64,000 nt of DNA from Rhodoferax sp. (GTDB lineage: Bacteria > Pseudomonadota > Gammaproteobacteria > Burkholderiales > Burkholderiaceae_C), in assembly GCF_023700745.1 (NCBI RefSeq), contig NZ_JAMPYG010000006.1, positions 89,502 to 153,501 of the forward strand, given 5' to 3'. Every line of letters begins with the position of its first letter. Within the stretch, counting starts at the first letter, position 1. The translations under genes and the position numbers were made by a program. The notes under the pieces are model-generated. The model was not told the origin of the DNA and made no database searches. It was given only the letters and a program-made list of their open reading frames with translations. Below are positions 56,699 through 64,000 of this stretch, piece by piece.

Positions 56699-57685
56699 AT
56701 GAGCAAAAAACCCGTCCGTGTAGCCGTTACTGGTGCCGCAGGTCAAATTGGTTACGCCATCCTGTTTCGTATCGCTTCAGGTGAAATGCTCGGCAAGGAT
56801 CAGCCCATCGTTTTGAGCCTGCTGGAAGTCCCCGTTGAGAAAGCACAACAAGCCTTGCAAGGCGTGATGATGGAATTGCAGGATTGCGCATTCCCATTGC
56901 TGGTTGGCATGGAAGCCCACAGTGACCCCATGACCGCTTTCAAGGACGTGGATTACGCCTTGCTGATTGGTTCACGTCCCCGTGGCCCGGGCATGGAACG
57001 CGCAGAATTGCTGGCTGTGAATGCTGAAATTTTCACCGCCCAGGGCAAGGCCCTGAATGCCGTGGCCAGCCGCGATGTGCGCGTCCTGGTGGTGGGCAAT
57101 CCTGCCAACACCAACGCCTACATTGCCATGAAGAGCGCACCCGATCTGCCACGCAAGAACTTCACCGCCATGCTGCGTCTGGACCACAACCGTGCCTTGA
57201 GCCAACTGGCCTCCAAGATCGGCAAAGCAGTCGCTGACATCGAAAAAATGGCAGTTTGGGGTAACCACTCGCCCACCATGTACGCCGACTACCGTTTTGC
57301 CACCATCAATGGCGAAAGCGTCAAGGACATGATCAACGACGCCGACTGGAACGCCAACACATTCCTGCCCACCGTCGGCAAGCGTGGCGCCGCCATCATT
57401 GCCGCGCGCGGCGTGTCGTCGGCTGCCTCGGCTGCCAACGCAGCGATCGACCACATGCGCGACTGGGCTTTGGGCACCAACGGCAAATGGGTCACCATGG
57501 GTATACCTTCCAATGGCGAGTATGGCATTCCGAAAGACACCATGTTCGGTTTTCCGGTGACCTGTGCTGGCGGCGAGTACAAGTTGGTCGAAGGTTTGTC
57601 GGTCGACGCGTTCAGCCAGGAATGCATCAACAAAACACTCAAAGAACTGCAGGACGAGCAGGCCGGCGTAGCCCACCTGTTGTAA
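56699..57685 (+). CDS. mdh: Malate dehydrogenase
   Basis: 328 residues: [19 protein letters not shown] binds [40 protein letters not shown], and [12 protein letters not shown] with the catalytic His. This is the MDH type 2 (cytosolic-like) form common in betaproteobacteria. GGAG precedes the ATG. Confidence 0.97.
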   Translation: MSKKPVRVAVTGAAGQIGYAILFRIASGEMLGKDQPIVLSLLEVPVEKAQQALQGVMMELQDCAFPLLVGMEAHSDPMTAFKDVDYALLIGSRPRGPGMERAELLAVNAEIFTAQGKALNAVASRDVRVLVVGNPANTNAYIAMKSAPDLPRKNFTAMLRLDHNRALSQLASKIGKAVADIEKMAVWGNHSPTMYADYRFATINGESVKDMINDADWNANTFLPTVGKRGAAIIAARGVSSAASAANAAIDHMRDWALGTNGKWVTMGIPSNGEYGIPKDTMFGFPVTCAGGEYKLVEGLSVDAFSQECINKTLKELQDEQAGVAHLL

Positions 57686-57706
57686 ATCCAGTTCAAAGTC
57701 AGGCTC

Positions 57707-58753
57707 GTGACCTCTCCACACGACGCATTACTGGGCCCGGCAGCGGTGGCACCGCTGCCAGTGTGCGACCACTATTGTGGCATCCAGTCGCGCATGGTCA
57801 AAAGTCTGGCTTTGCAAACCGAGCTGGCGCAAGAACTGGGTACTTGTGCGTTTGATGTGACACTCGATTGCGAAGATGGTGCGCCCGTGGGCGGCGCGCA
57901 GGACCATGCGCAAATGGTCGCTGAGCTGGCTACCAACGCATGGGCTGCCAGCCAGAAGCAGCCGCCCCAGAGTCGCCCCAGAGTTGCGGCCCGGGTGCAT
58001 CCGGTTGACCACCCCGCGTTTGCGCAGGATGTAGCGACCATCATCGGGCGCTCTGCGCAGGCCCTGTGCCATGTCATGATCCCCAAAGTGGACACCGTAG
58101 CAGACATCGAGCACGCCCTGACCCACATTGATCAAGCGCTGAAAACCAACGGTCGTACCACACCCTTGCCAATACATGTGCTGATCGAATCACCGCTGGC
58201 GGTACACCACGTGGCGACCATTGCCGCGCACCCCCGCGTTGAATCACTCAGTTTTGGCCTGATGGACTATGTTTCGGCCCATGGTGGTGCGATTCCTGCA
58301 AGCGCCATGAGTACGTCGGAACTCAGTCGGCCCGAAGACCTCGACCAGTTCAGCCACCCCTTGGTGTTGCGTGCCAAGTTGGCGATCACTGCAGCATGTC
58401 ATGCCTTTGGCAAGACAGCCTCTCATTGCGTGGTGACCGAGTTTAAAAACATTGCAAAATTGGAAGCTGCAGCCAGGTACGCCAGTCGTGCTCTGGGCTT
58501 TGGCCGCATGTGGAGCATCCACCCGGATCAGATTCGCCCCATTCTGGCGGCCTTTGCGCCAGCAGCCAATGAAGTGGACCAGGCCAGTCGCATTGTTTGT
58601 GCTGCGCACGCTGCCGACTGGGCGCCCATTTCAATCGAAGGTCATTTGCATGACCGTGCCAGTTACCGCTATTTTTGGCAGGTGCTGGTGCGTGCCCACC
58701 AAACCGCCAGGTTGCCAGCCCATGATCCCGCCCAGGTTTTTTTCTCTGCCTGA
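57707..58753 (+). CDS. HpcH/HpaI aldolase/citrate lyase family protein (CitE/malyl-CoA lyase-like)
   Basis: 348 residues with a GTG start 21 bases after mdh. [28 protein letters not shown] with the metal Glu/Asp, [14 protein letters not shown] with a catalytic Arg, [46 protein letters not shown]. It fits the citE/mcl fold that cleaves or makes acyl-CoA esters of malate-like acids. Next to mdh and acnB, a link to C4/C6 acids is likely, but the exact substrate is not readable. Confidence 0.88.
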   Translation: MTSPHDALLGPAAVAPLPVCDHYCGIQSRMVKSLALQTELAQELGTCAFDVTLDCEDGAPVGGAQDHAQMVAELATNAWAASQKQPPQSRPRVAARVHPVDHPAFAQDVATIIGRSAQALCHVMIPKVDTVADIEHALTHIDQALKTNGRTTPLPIHVLIESPLAVHHVATIAAHPRVESLSFGLMDYVSAHGGAIPASAMSTSELSRPEDLDQFSHPLVLRAKLAITAACHAFGKTASHCVVTEFKNIAKLEAAARYASRALGFGRMWSIHPDQIRPILAAFAPAANEVDQASRIVCAAHAADWAPISIEGHLHDRASYRYFWQVLVRAHQTARLPAHDPAQVFFSA

Positions 58754-58850
58754 TGATCAAACCGCTCCTTTTTGCCCCCTGTCTGTCACTCGTGACAGAC
58801 ACTTGTCCTGTTACCGCTGATTGTATTTTTTGATTGATAAGGAGTTGACC

Positions 58851-61448
58851 ATGTTGCAAGCCTACCGCGCCCACGTCGCCGAACGCGCCGTTCTCGGCAT
58901 CCCCGCACTGCCCTTGACGGCCCAGCAAACCGCTGAGTTGATCGAACTGCTCAAGAACCCGCCCCAGGGTGAAGAAGCCACGCTGCTGGAGCTGATCACG
59001 CACCGCGTCCCCGCCGGTGTGGATGATGCAGCCAAGGTCAAGGCCAGCTACCTGGCTGCCGTAGCACACGGCACCGAAAAGTGCACGCTCATCAGCCGTG
59101 AAAAAGCCACCGAATTGCTCGGCACCATGCTGGGTGGCTACAACCTGACGCCCTTGATCGATTTGCTTGACGACGCTGCAGTTGCAGGCGTGGCGGCTGA
59201 CGCCCTGAAGAAAACCCTGTTGATGTTCGACCAGTTCCATGATGTCAAGGAAAAGGCAGATCAAGGCAACGCGCACGCCAAAGCCGTGCTGCAAAGCTGG
59301 GCCGATGCCGAGTGGTTCACCAGCCGCCCCGAAGTGCCGCAAAGCATCACGCTGACCGTGCTCAAGGTCACGGGCGAAACCAATACCGATGACCTGTCAC
59401 CGGCACCTGACGCCTGGAGCCGCCCGGACATTCCGCTGCACGCTCTGGCCATGCTGAAAAACAAGCGTGACGGCATCACGCCCGAGGAAGACGGCAAGCG
59501 CGGCCCAGTCAAGTTCATCGAAGACTTGCGCGCCCGTGGCAACCTGGTCGCCTACGTGGGTGACGTGGTCGGCACCGGCTCCAGCCGCAAGTCGGCCACC
59601 AACAGCGTACTCTGGTTCACCGGGGAAGACATCCCGTTTGTGCCAAACAAGCGTTTTGGCGGTGTCTGCCTAGGCGCCAAGATTGCCCCCATTTTCTACA
59701 ACACTATGGAAGATGCCGGGGCCCTGCCGATCGAACTCGACGTGAGCCAGATGAACATGGGCGACACCATTGAACTGCGCCCCTATGAGGGCAAAGCCCT
59801 GAAAGACGGCAAAGTCATTGCCGAGTTCAAGCTCAAGAGCGAGGTGTTGTTTGACGAAGTGCGCGCCGGCGGACGCATTCCCTTGATCATTGGCCGCGGC
59901 CTGACCGCCAAGGCGCGCGAGGCCCTGGGTCTGCCGGTGTCGACCCTGTTCCGCCTGCCGCAAAACCCCAAAGCCACAGGCAAGGGTTTCACCCTGGCGC
60001 AAAAAATGGTTGGTCGCGCCTGCGGCTTGCCCGAAGGTCAGGGCGTGTTGCCGGGCACCTACTGCGAACCCAAAATGACCAGTGTCGGCTCGCAGGACAC
60101 CACCGGCCCAATGACGCGTGACGAGTTGAAAGACCTGGCCTGCCTGGGCTTCAGCGCTGACCTGGTGATGCAATCCTTCTGCCACACTGCGGCTTACCCC
60201 AAGCCGGTGGACGTGAAAATGCACCACGAGTTGCCCGAGTTCATCAGCAACCGCGGCGGCATTCCGCTGCGTCCGGGCGACGGCATCATCCACAGCTGGC
60301 TCAACCGCATGCTGTTGCCCGACACCGTGGGCACCGGCGGCGACAGCCATACCCGCTTCCCCATCGGCATCAGCTTCCCCGCAGGTTCCGGCCTGGTGGC
60401 GTTTGGCGCGGCCACGGGCGTCATGCCGCTCGACATGCCCGAGAGCGTGCTGGTACGCTTCAAAGGCCAGATGCAGCCCGGCGTCACGCTGCGTGACCTG
60501 GTCAACGCCATCCCCTTGTACGCCATCAAGTCCGGCGAACTCACCGTGGCCAAACAGGGCAAGAAAAACGTGTTCTCCGGCCGCATTCTTGAAATTGAAG
60601 GTTTGCCCGACCTCAAGGTCGAGCAAGCCTTCGAGCTAAGTGACGCGTCGGCTGAGCGCAGTGCCGCCGGTTGCACCGTGCACCTGAACAAAGAACCCAT
60701 CATCGAGTACATCAACAGCAACATCGTGATGTTGAAGTGGATGATTGCCAATGGCTACTCGGATGTGCGCACCATCAACCGCCGCATCAAGGCCATGGAA
60801 GCCTGGCTGGCCAAACCAGATTTGCTCAAGGCCGACGCAGATGCCGAATACGCCAGCGTGATCGAAATCGACCTGGCTGACATTCATGAACCGATCGTGG
60901 CCTGCCCGAACGACCCGGACGACGTGAAAACCCTGTCCGACGTGGCCGGCGCCAAAATCGACGAGGTATTCATCGGTTCCTGCATGACCAACATTGGCCA
61001 CTTCCGCGCCGCCTCCAAGTTGCTGGAAAACAAGCGTGACATCCCGGTCAAGCTGTGGATGGCACCGCCCACCAAGATGGATGCCAAACAACTCACCGAA
61101 GAAGGCCATTACGGCGTGCTGGGTTCTGCTGGTGCCCGCATGGAAATGCCGGGCTGCAGCCTGTGCATGGGCAACCAGGCGCAGGTCAAGGAAGGCGCGA
61201 CCGTGTTCTCCACTTCCACCCGCAACTTCCCGAACCGCTTGGGCAAAAACAGCAATGTCTACCTGGGTAGCGCCGAACTGGCCGCCATCTGCTCGAAGCT
61301 GGGCCGGATTCCGACCAAGGAAGAATACATGGCCGACATGGGTGTCTTGACAGCGGCCAGCAGCAAAATCTACCAATACCTGAACTTCGACAAGGTACAG
61401 GATTACACCGACGCAGCGGCGTCTGTGAAAGATACTGCCGCGGTCTAA
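58851..61448 (+). CDS. acnB: Aconitate hydratase B
   Basis: 865 residues from the ATG at 58851 (AAGGAG ahead). N-terminal HEAT-like domain ([38 protein letters not shown]), swivel domain with [17 protein letters not shown] and [17 protein letters not shown], catalytic part with [32 protein letters not shown] and [11 protein letters not shown] for the 4Fe-4S cluster. Interconverts citrate and isocitrate; AcnB can bind RNA when it loses iron. Ends at a strong terminator. Confidence 0.98.
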   Translation: MLQAYRAHVAERAVLGIPALPLTAQQTAELIELLKNPPQGEEATLLELITHRVPAGVDDAAKVKASYLAAVAHGTEKCTLISREKATELLGTMLGGYNLTPLIDLLDDAAVAGVAADALKKTLLMFDQFHDVKEKADQGNAHAKAVLQSWADAEWFTSRPEVPQSITLTVLKVTGETNTDDLSPAPDAWSRPDIPLHALAMLKNKRDGITPEEDGKRGPVKFIEDLRARGNLVAYVGDVVGTGSSRKSATNSVLWFTGEDIPFVPNKRFGGVCLGAKIAPIFYNTMEDAGALPIELDVSQMNMGDTIELRPYEGKALKDGKVIAEFKLKSEVLFDEVRAGGRIPLIIGRGLTAKAREALGLPVSTLFRLPQNPKATGKGFTLAQKMVGRACGLPEGQGVLPGTYCEPKMTSVGSQDTTGPMTRDELKDLACLGFSADLVMQSFCHTAAYPKPVDVKMHHELPEFISNRGGIPLRPGDGIIHSWLNRMLLPDTVGTGGDSHTRFPIGISFPAGSGLVAFGAATGVMPLDMPESVLVRFKGQMQPGVTLRDLVNAIPLYAIKSGELTVAKQGKKNVFSGRILEIEGLPDLKVEQAFELSDASAERSAAGCTVHLNKEPIIEYINSNIVMLKWMIANGYSDVRTINRRIKAMEAWLAKPDLLKADADAEYASVIEIDLADIHEPIVACPNDPDDVKTLSDVAGAKIDEVFIGSCMTNIGHFRAASKLLENKRDIPVKLWMAPPTKMDAKQLTEEGHYGVLGSAGARMEMPGCSLCMGNQAQVKEGATVFSTSTRNFPNRLGKNSNVYLGSAELAAICSKLGRIPTKEEYMADMGVLTAASSKIYQYLNFDKVQDYTDAAASVKDTAAV

Positions 61449-61491
61449 ATGACCTTGAGGAGCTGGCATCTGAATGATGCCGGCCAGTTTT

Positions 61492-61526
61492 AAAACGCCT
61501 CGCAGTTGCAGCTGCGAGGCGTTTTT
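61492..61526 (+). terminator. Rho-independent terminator of acnB
   Basis: AACGCCTCGCAG and CTGCGAGGCGTT flank a short loop, with a T run after it. 44 bases after the acnB stop. Confidence 0.93.
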
Positions 61527-61610
61527 GTTTCTGGCGTTGACTGGCTGACAGTTAAACTCATGCCCATCATCAAACCGTCATGGTATTGAAATATTCCCAA
61601 GGAGTTCCCC

Positions 61611-62258
61611 GTGTTTTTTGGCAAACTGCTTCCACGCGACACCAATTTTTTCAAACTATTCAACCAACACGCCAACCATATCGTCGAGGCAGCTTATGCA
61701 TTTTCCAAGCTCGTTGCCAATTACAACGATCTGACCCTGCGAGAAAAATACCACCGTGAAGTAAACCATGCCGAGGGCGCTGCAGACCGCATCACCCATG
61801 AGGTCAATAAAGCCCTCCACAAGACCTTCATCACACCTATCGATCGGGAACAAATCCACAGCCTGATCAACACCATGGATGATGTGGCCGACCTGATTCA
61901 GGATTCTGCCGAGACCATGGCCTTGTATGACATACACCACATGACCGATGAGATCAGCCGGCTCACCGATCTGAGCGTGAAATGCTGTGAGCGTGTCCGT
62001 GATGCGGTGCAATTGCTGAGCAAAATAGCCGATGCCTCCACCGCCGATGCCGCACTGAAAACCTGCGACGAAATTGACAAGCTGGAAAGCGATGCCGACC
62101 GGGTCATGCGCACCGCCATGAGCAAATTGTTTCGTGAAGAGCCTGATGTCCGCGAACTCATCAAACTCAAAGCCATTTACGAATTGCTGGAGACCATAAC
62201 TGACCGCTGTGAAGACGTGGCCAACCTGATCGAGGGTGTTGTCCTCGAGAACTCCTGA
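61611..62258 (+). CDS. DUF47 (PhoU-like) Pit accessory protein
   Basis: 215 residues, GTG start with AAGGAG six bases ahead. Helical bundle with FFKLFNQHANHIVEAAYAFSKLV, REKYHREVNHAEGAADRITHEVNKAL, FITPIDREQIHSLINTMDDVADLIQDSAE and LKAIYELLETITDRCEDVANLIEGVVLENS; E/DxxxD pairs fit metal binding as in PhoU. Genes of this kind sit before pit and modulate phosphate uptake. Confidence 0.94.
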   Translation: MFFGKLLPRDTNFFKLFNQHANHIVEAAYAFSKLVANYNDLTLREKYHREVNHAEGAADRITHEVNKALHKTFITPIDREQIHSLINTMDDVADLIQDSAETMALYDIHHMTDEISRLTDLSVKCCERVRDAVQLLSKIADASTADAALKTCDEIDKLESDADRVMRTAMSKLFREEPDVRELIKLKAIYELLETITDRCEDVANLIEGVVLENS

Positions 62259-62278
62259 TTGGCACGAGGCTCAGAACT

Positions 62279-63289
62279 ATGGAAACTGTACAAACCGCGT
62301 TATGGGTGGTAGTTGTTCTGGTATTGATGGCCATTATTTTTGACTTCATGAACGGCTTTCACGATGCCGCCAACTCCATTGCCACCGTGGTCTCCACGGG
62401 CGTCCTCAAACCAGGCCAAGCCGTTGTTTTTGCTGCATTTTTCAATGTAATAGCCATTTTTGTTTTTCATTTGAGTGTGGCGGCCACAGTAGGTAAAGGC
62501 ATCGTATTGCCAGGCGTAGTGGACACCCATGTCGTATTTGGTGCTTTGGTAGGCGCCATTACCTGGAATTTCATCACCTGGTATTACGGCATCCCCAGCA
62601 GTTCTTCACACGCCTTGATTGGCGGCATTGTGGGTGCGGCCATTGCCAAGGCGGGTGTCGATTCCCTGATTTCTGCCGGCATCCTGAAAACGGTGCTATT
62701 TATTTTTGTTTCTCCCCTGCTGGGTTTTTTACTGGGATCCGCCATGATGATTCTGGTGTCGTGGAGTTTTCGCAATTTCCGGCCCCTCAAGGTTGACAAA
62801 TGGTTCAGACGTTGGCAATTGGTATCCGCTGGGGCTTACAGCCTGGGCCATGGCGGCAATGATGCCCAAAAAACCATCGGCATCATCTGGATGTTGTTGA
62901 TCGCCACCGGCTATACCAACGTGGCAGACCAGAGTCCACCGACCTGGGTCATTTTGATCTGCTACTCGGCCATTGGCTTGGGCACCATGTTTGGTGGCTG
63001 GCGGATTGTGAAAACCATGGGGCAAAAAATCACCAAACTCAAACCGGTTGGTGGTTTTTGCGCCGAAACCGGCGGCGCCATCACCTTATTTCTGGCCACT
63101 GCACTGGGTGTACCTGTCTCGACCACGCACACCATCACCGGTGCGATTGTGGGCGTGGGTGCCACGAGGCGTGCCAGCGCCGTGCGCTGGGGCGTCGCCG
63201 GCAACATCATCTGGGCCTGGATTCTGACCATTCCGGCCAGTGCGTTTGTCGCTGCGGTGGCTTACTGGATCAGTTTGCAAGTGTTTTGA
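62279..63289 (+). CDS. pit: Low-affinity inorganic phosphate transporter, Pit family
   Basis: 336 residues, about ten membrane helices in two inverted halves with the PiT signatures DFMNGFHDAANSIATVV and GHGGNDAQKTIGI, plus PVSTTHTITGAIVGVGATRR. Takes up metal-phosphate with protons. 20 bases after the DUF47 gene, one operon. Confidence 0.96.
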   Translation: METVQTALWVVVVLVLMAIIFDFMNGFHDAANSIATVVSTGVLKPGQAVVFAAFFNVIAIFVFHLSVAATVGKGIVLPGVVDTHVVFGALVGAITWNFITWYYGIPSSSSHALIGGIVGAAIAKAGVDSLISAGILKTVLFIFVSPLLGFLLGSAMMILVSWSFRNFRPLKVDKWFRRWQLVSAGAYSLGHGGNDAQKTIGIIWMLLIATGYTNVADQSPPTWVILICYSAIGLGTMFGGWRIVKTMGQKITKLKPVGGFCAETGGAITLFLATALGVPVSTTHTITGAIVGVGATRRASAVRWGVAGNIIWAWILTIPASAFVAAVAYWISLQVF

Positions 63290-63305
63290 TGCGCTTTGTC
63301 CCGTG

Positions 63306-63827
63306 TCATAACGGGGCAGCGCTATCGCCCAGGCCCAAGGCCTTGTCCATCAGCACCACATCCAGCCAGCGCTCGAACTTCCATCCGCATGACTTGAGTG
63401 TGCCGACATGGCCAAAGCCAGCGCTTTGGTGGACACCAATGGAACCCAGGTTATTGGAGTCTCCAATCACGGCAATCAGTTTGCGCACGCCGGCACGCTC
63501 GGCCTGACTGATCAGTTCGGCCAGCAATGAACGACCCAACCCCTGCCCCATCGCGGTTGGGGCAAGATAAATGGAATCTTCTGCCGAATACCGGTAAGCG
63601 GGGCGAGGTTTGAACCAGTTGCAATAGGCGAATCCCAGCACCTGAGGGCCCTCCACCGCGACCAAATACGGCAAATTCCTGCCCAAGACATCTGCCCGCC
63701 GCTGTGCCATGTCCGCCTCAGTGGGCGGATCGACCTCGAAAGTTCCTGTGCCATGCAACACATGGTGGGCATAAATGGCTGTAATTTGTGCAATGTCGCT
63801 GAATTGGCCGGGACGAATAATGGGCAT
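63306..63827 (-). CDS. GNAT acetyltransferase, phosphinothricin-acetyltransferase-like
   Basis: 173 residues from the ATG at 63827 (MPIIRPGQFSDIAQITAIYAHHVLHGTGTFEVDPPTEADMAQR). YSAEDSIYLAPTAMGQGLGRSLLAELISQAE holds the acetyl-CoA loop, and SNNLGSIGVHQSAGFGHVGTLKSCGWKFERWLDVVLM ends the fold. Resembles Pat/YncA enzymes that acetylate phosphinothricin, methionine sulfone or similar amines; native substrate not certain. Confidence 0.9.
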   Translation of the reverse strand: MPIIRPGQFSDIAQITAIYAHHVLHGTGTFEVDPPTEADMAQRRADVLGRNLPYLVAVEGPQVLGFAYCNWFKPRPAYRYSAEDSIYLAPTAMGQGLGRSLLAELISQAERAGVRKLIAVIGDSNNLGSIGVHQSAGFGHVGTLKSCGWKFERWLDVVLMDKALGLGDSAAPL

Positions 63828-63842
63828 GGTAGTGAAGAACGA

Positions 63843-63887
63843 TATAATGTGCGGCTGTCTGGCGTGTCGCATAACCGGGTGGTTATG
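63843..63887 (+). promoter_or_regulatory. Candidate rpsP promoter -10 and leader hairpin
   Basis: TATAAT at 63843-63848 is a perfect -10 on the plus strand with a poor -35. A hairpin CATAACC-GGGT-GGTTATG follows at 63870-63887 in the leader, 72 bases before the rpsP ATG. Possible control structure of the ribosomal operon. Confidence 0.45.
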
Positions 63888-63958
63888 TCGCGTGTCTCAA
63901 ACGCCAGGTTAAATGCCAATTTTCGTGGAAGTTATTCCACTTCCCCAAAGGATACATC

Positions 63959-64000
63959 ATGGTCGTCATTCGACTCGCCCGTGGCGGTGCAAAAGCTCGC
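63959..64000 (+). CDS. rpsP: 30S ribosomal protein S16, first 14 codons
   Basis: ATG at 63959 with AAAGGA ahead reads MVVIRLARGGAKAR to the window end, the conserved beginning of S16. The rpsP-rimM-trmD-rplS operon would continue outside. Confidence 0.93.
   Translation, partial: MVVIRLARGGAKAR

Overview
The window comes from a betaproteobacterial chromosome, most likely Burkholderiales, family Comamonadaceae (Rhodoferax/Polaromonas-like). I infer this from protein recognition and gene order (sdhCDAB-sdhE-gltA; leuC-entericidin-leuD-leuB-asd-fimV-truA-trpFBA-accD; mdh-CitE-like-acnB); no database search was run.

Left core (1-8881): the end of a MoxR ATPase gene, a GNAT acetyltransferase, a VWA/CoxE-like protein, the overlapping pair tamA-tamB (outer-membrane translocation and assembly module), mscL and a tRNA-Arg(CCU).

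Integrated island (about 8859-38516, 29.6 kb): a 23-bp exact copy of the tRNA 3' end lies at 38494-38516, beside a P4-type tyrosine integrase. The two ends share short G-rich repeats, and the left end adds a perfect DnaA box next to a DUF927 helicase-like gene and an AlpA-like regulator, so the excised circle may replicate. Cargo includes (i) a compact minus-strand operon HTH - hsdR - hsdM - DUF1016 nuclease - hsdS - TOTE-type primase/SF2 helicase; (ii) an envelope and osmotic set (YegP, MscS, DUF4197, a second MscL, YidB, two small exported proteins); (iii) a metal-efflux operon GDT1 - DmeF - YnfA behind a yybP-ykoY (Mn2+) riboswitch; (iv) a lipid set DgkA, EptA, cytochrome b, PAP2. Between these lie broken genes (integrase, glycosyltransferase, DUF599, an unknown frameshifted gene) and a stand-alone 207-aa tyrosine recombinase, so the island looks built up in layers.

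Right core (38517-64000): one long minus-strand biosynthetic run (leuC-ent-leuD-leuB-asd, fimV-truA-trpF-trpB-trpA-accD), then a TCA-cycle cluster (sdhCDAB, sdhE and gltA on minus; a divergent GntR regulator with a palindromic operator candidate; mdh, a CitE/malyl-CoA lyase-like gene and acnB on plus), a DUF47-Pit phosphate transport pair, a second GNAT and the start of rpsP.
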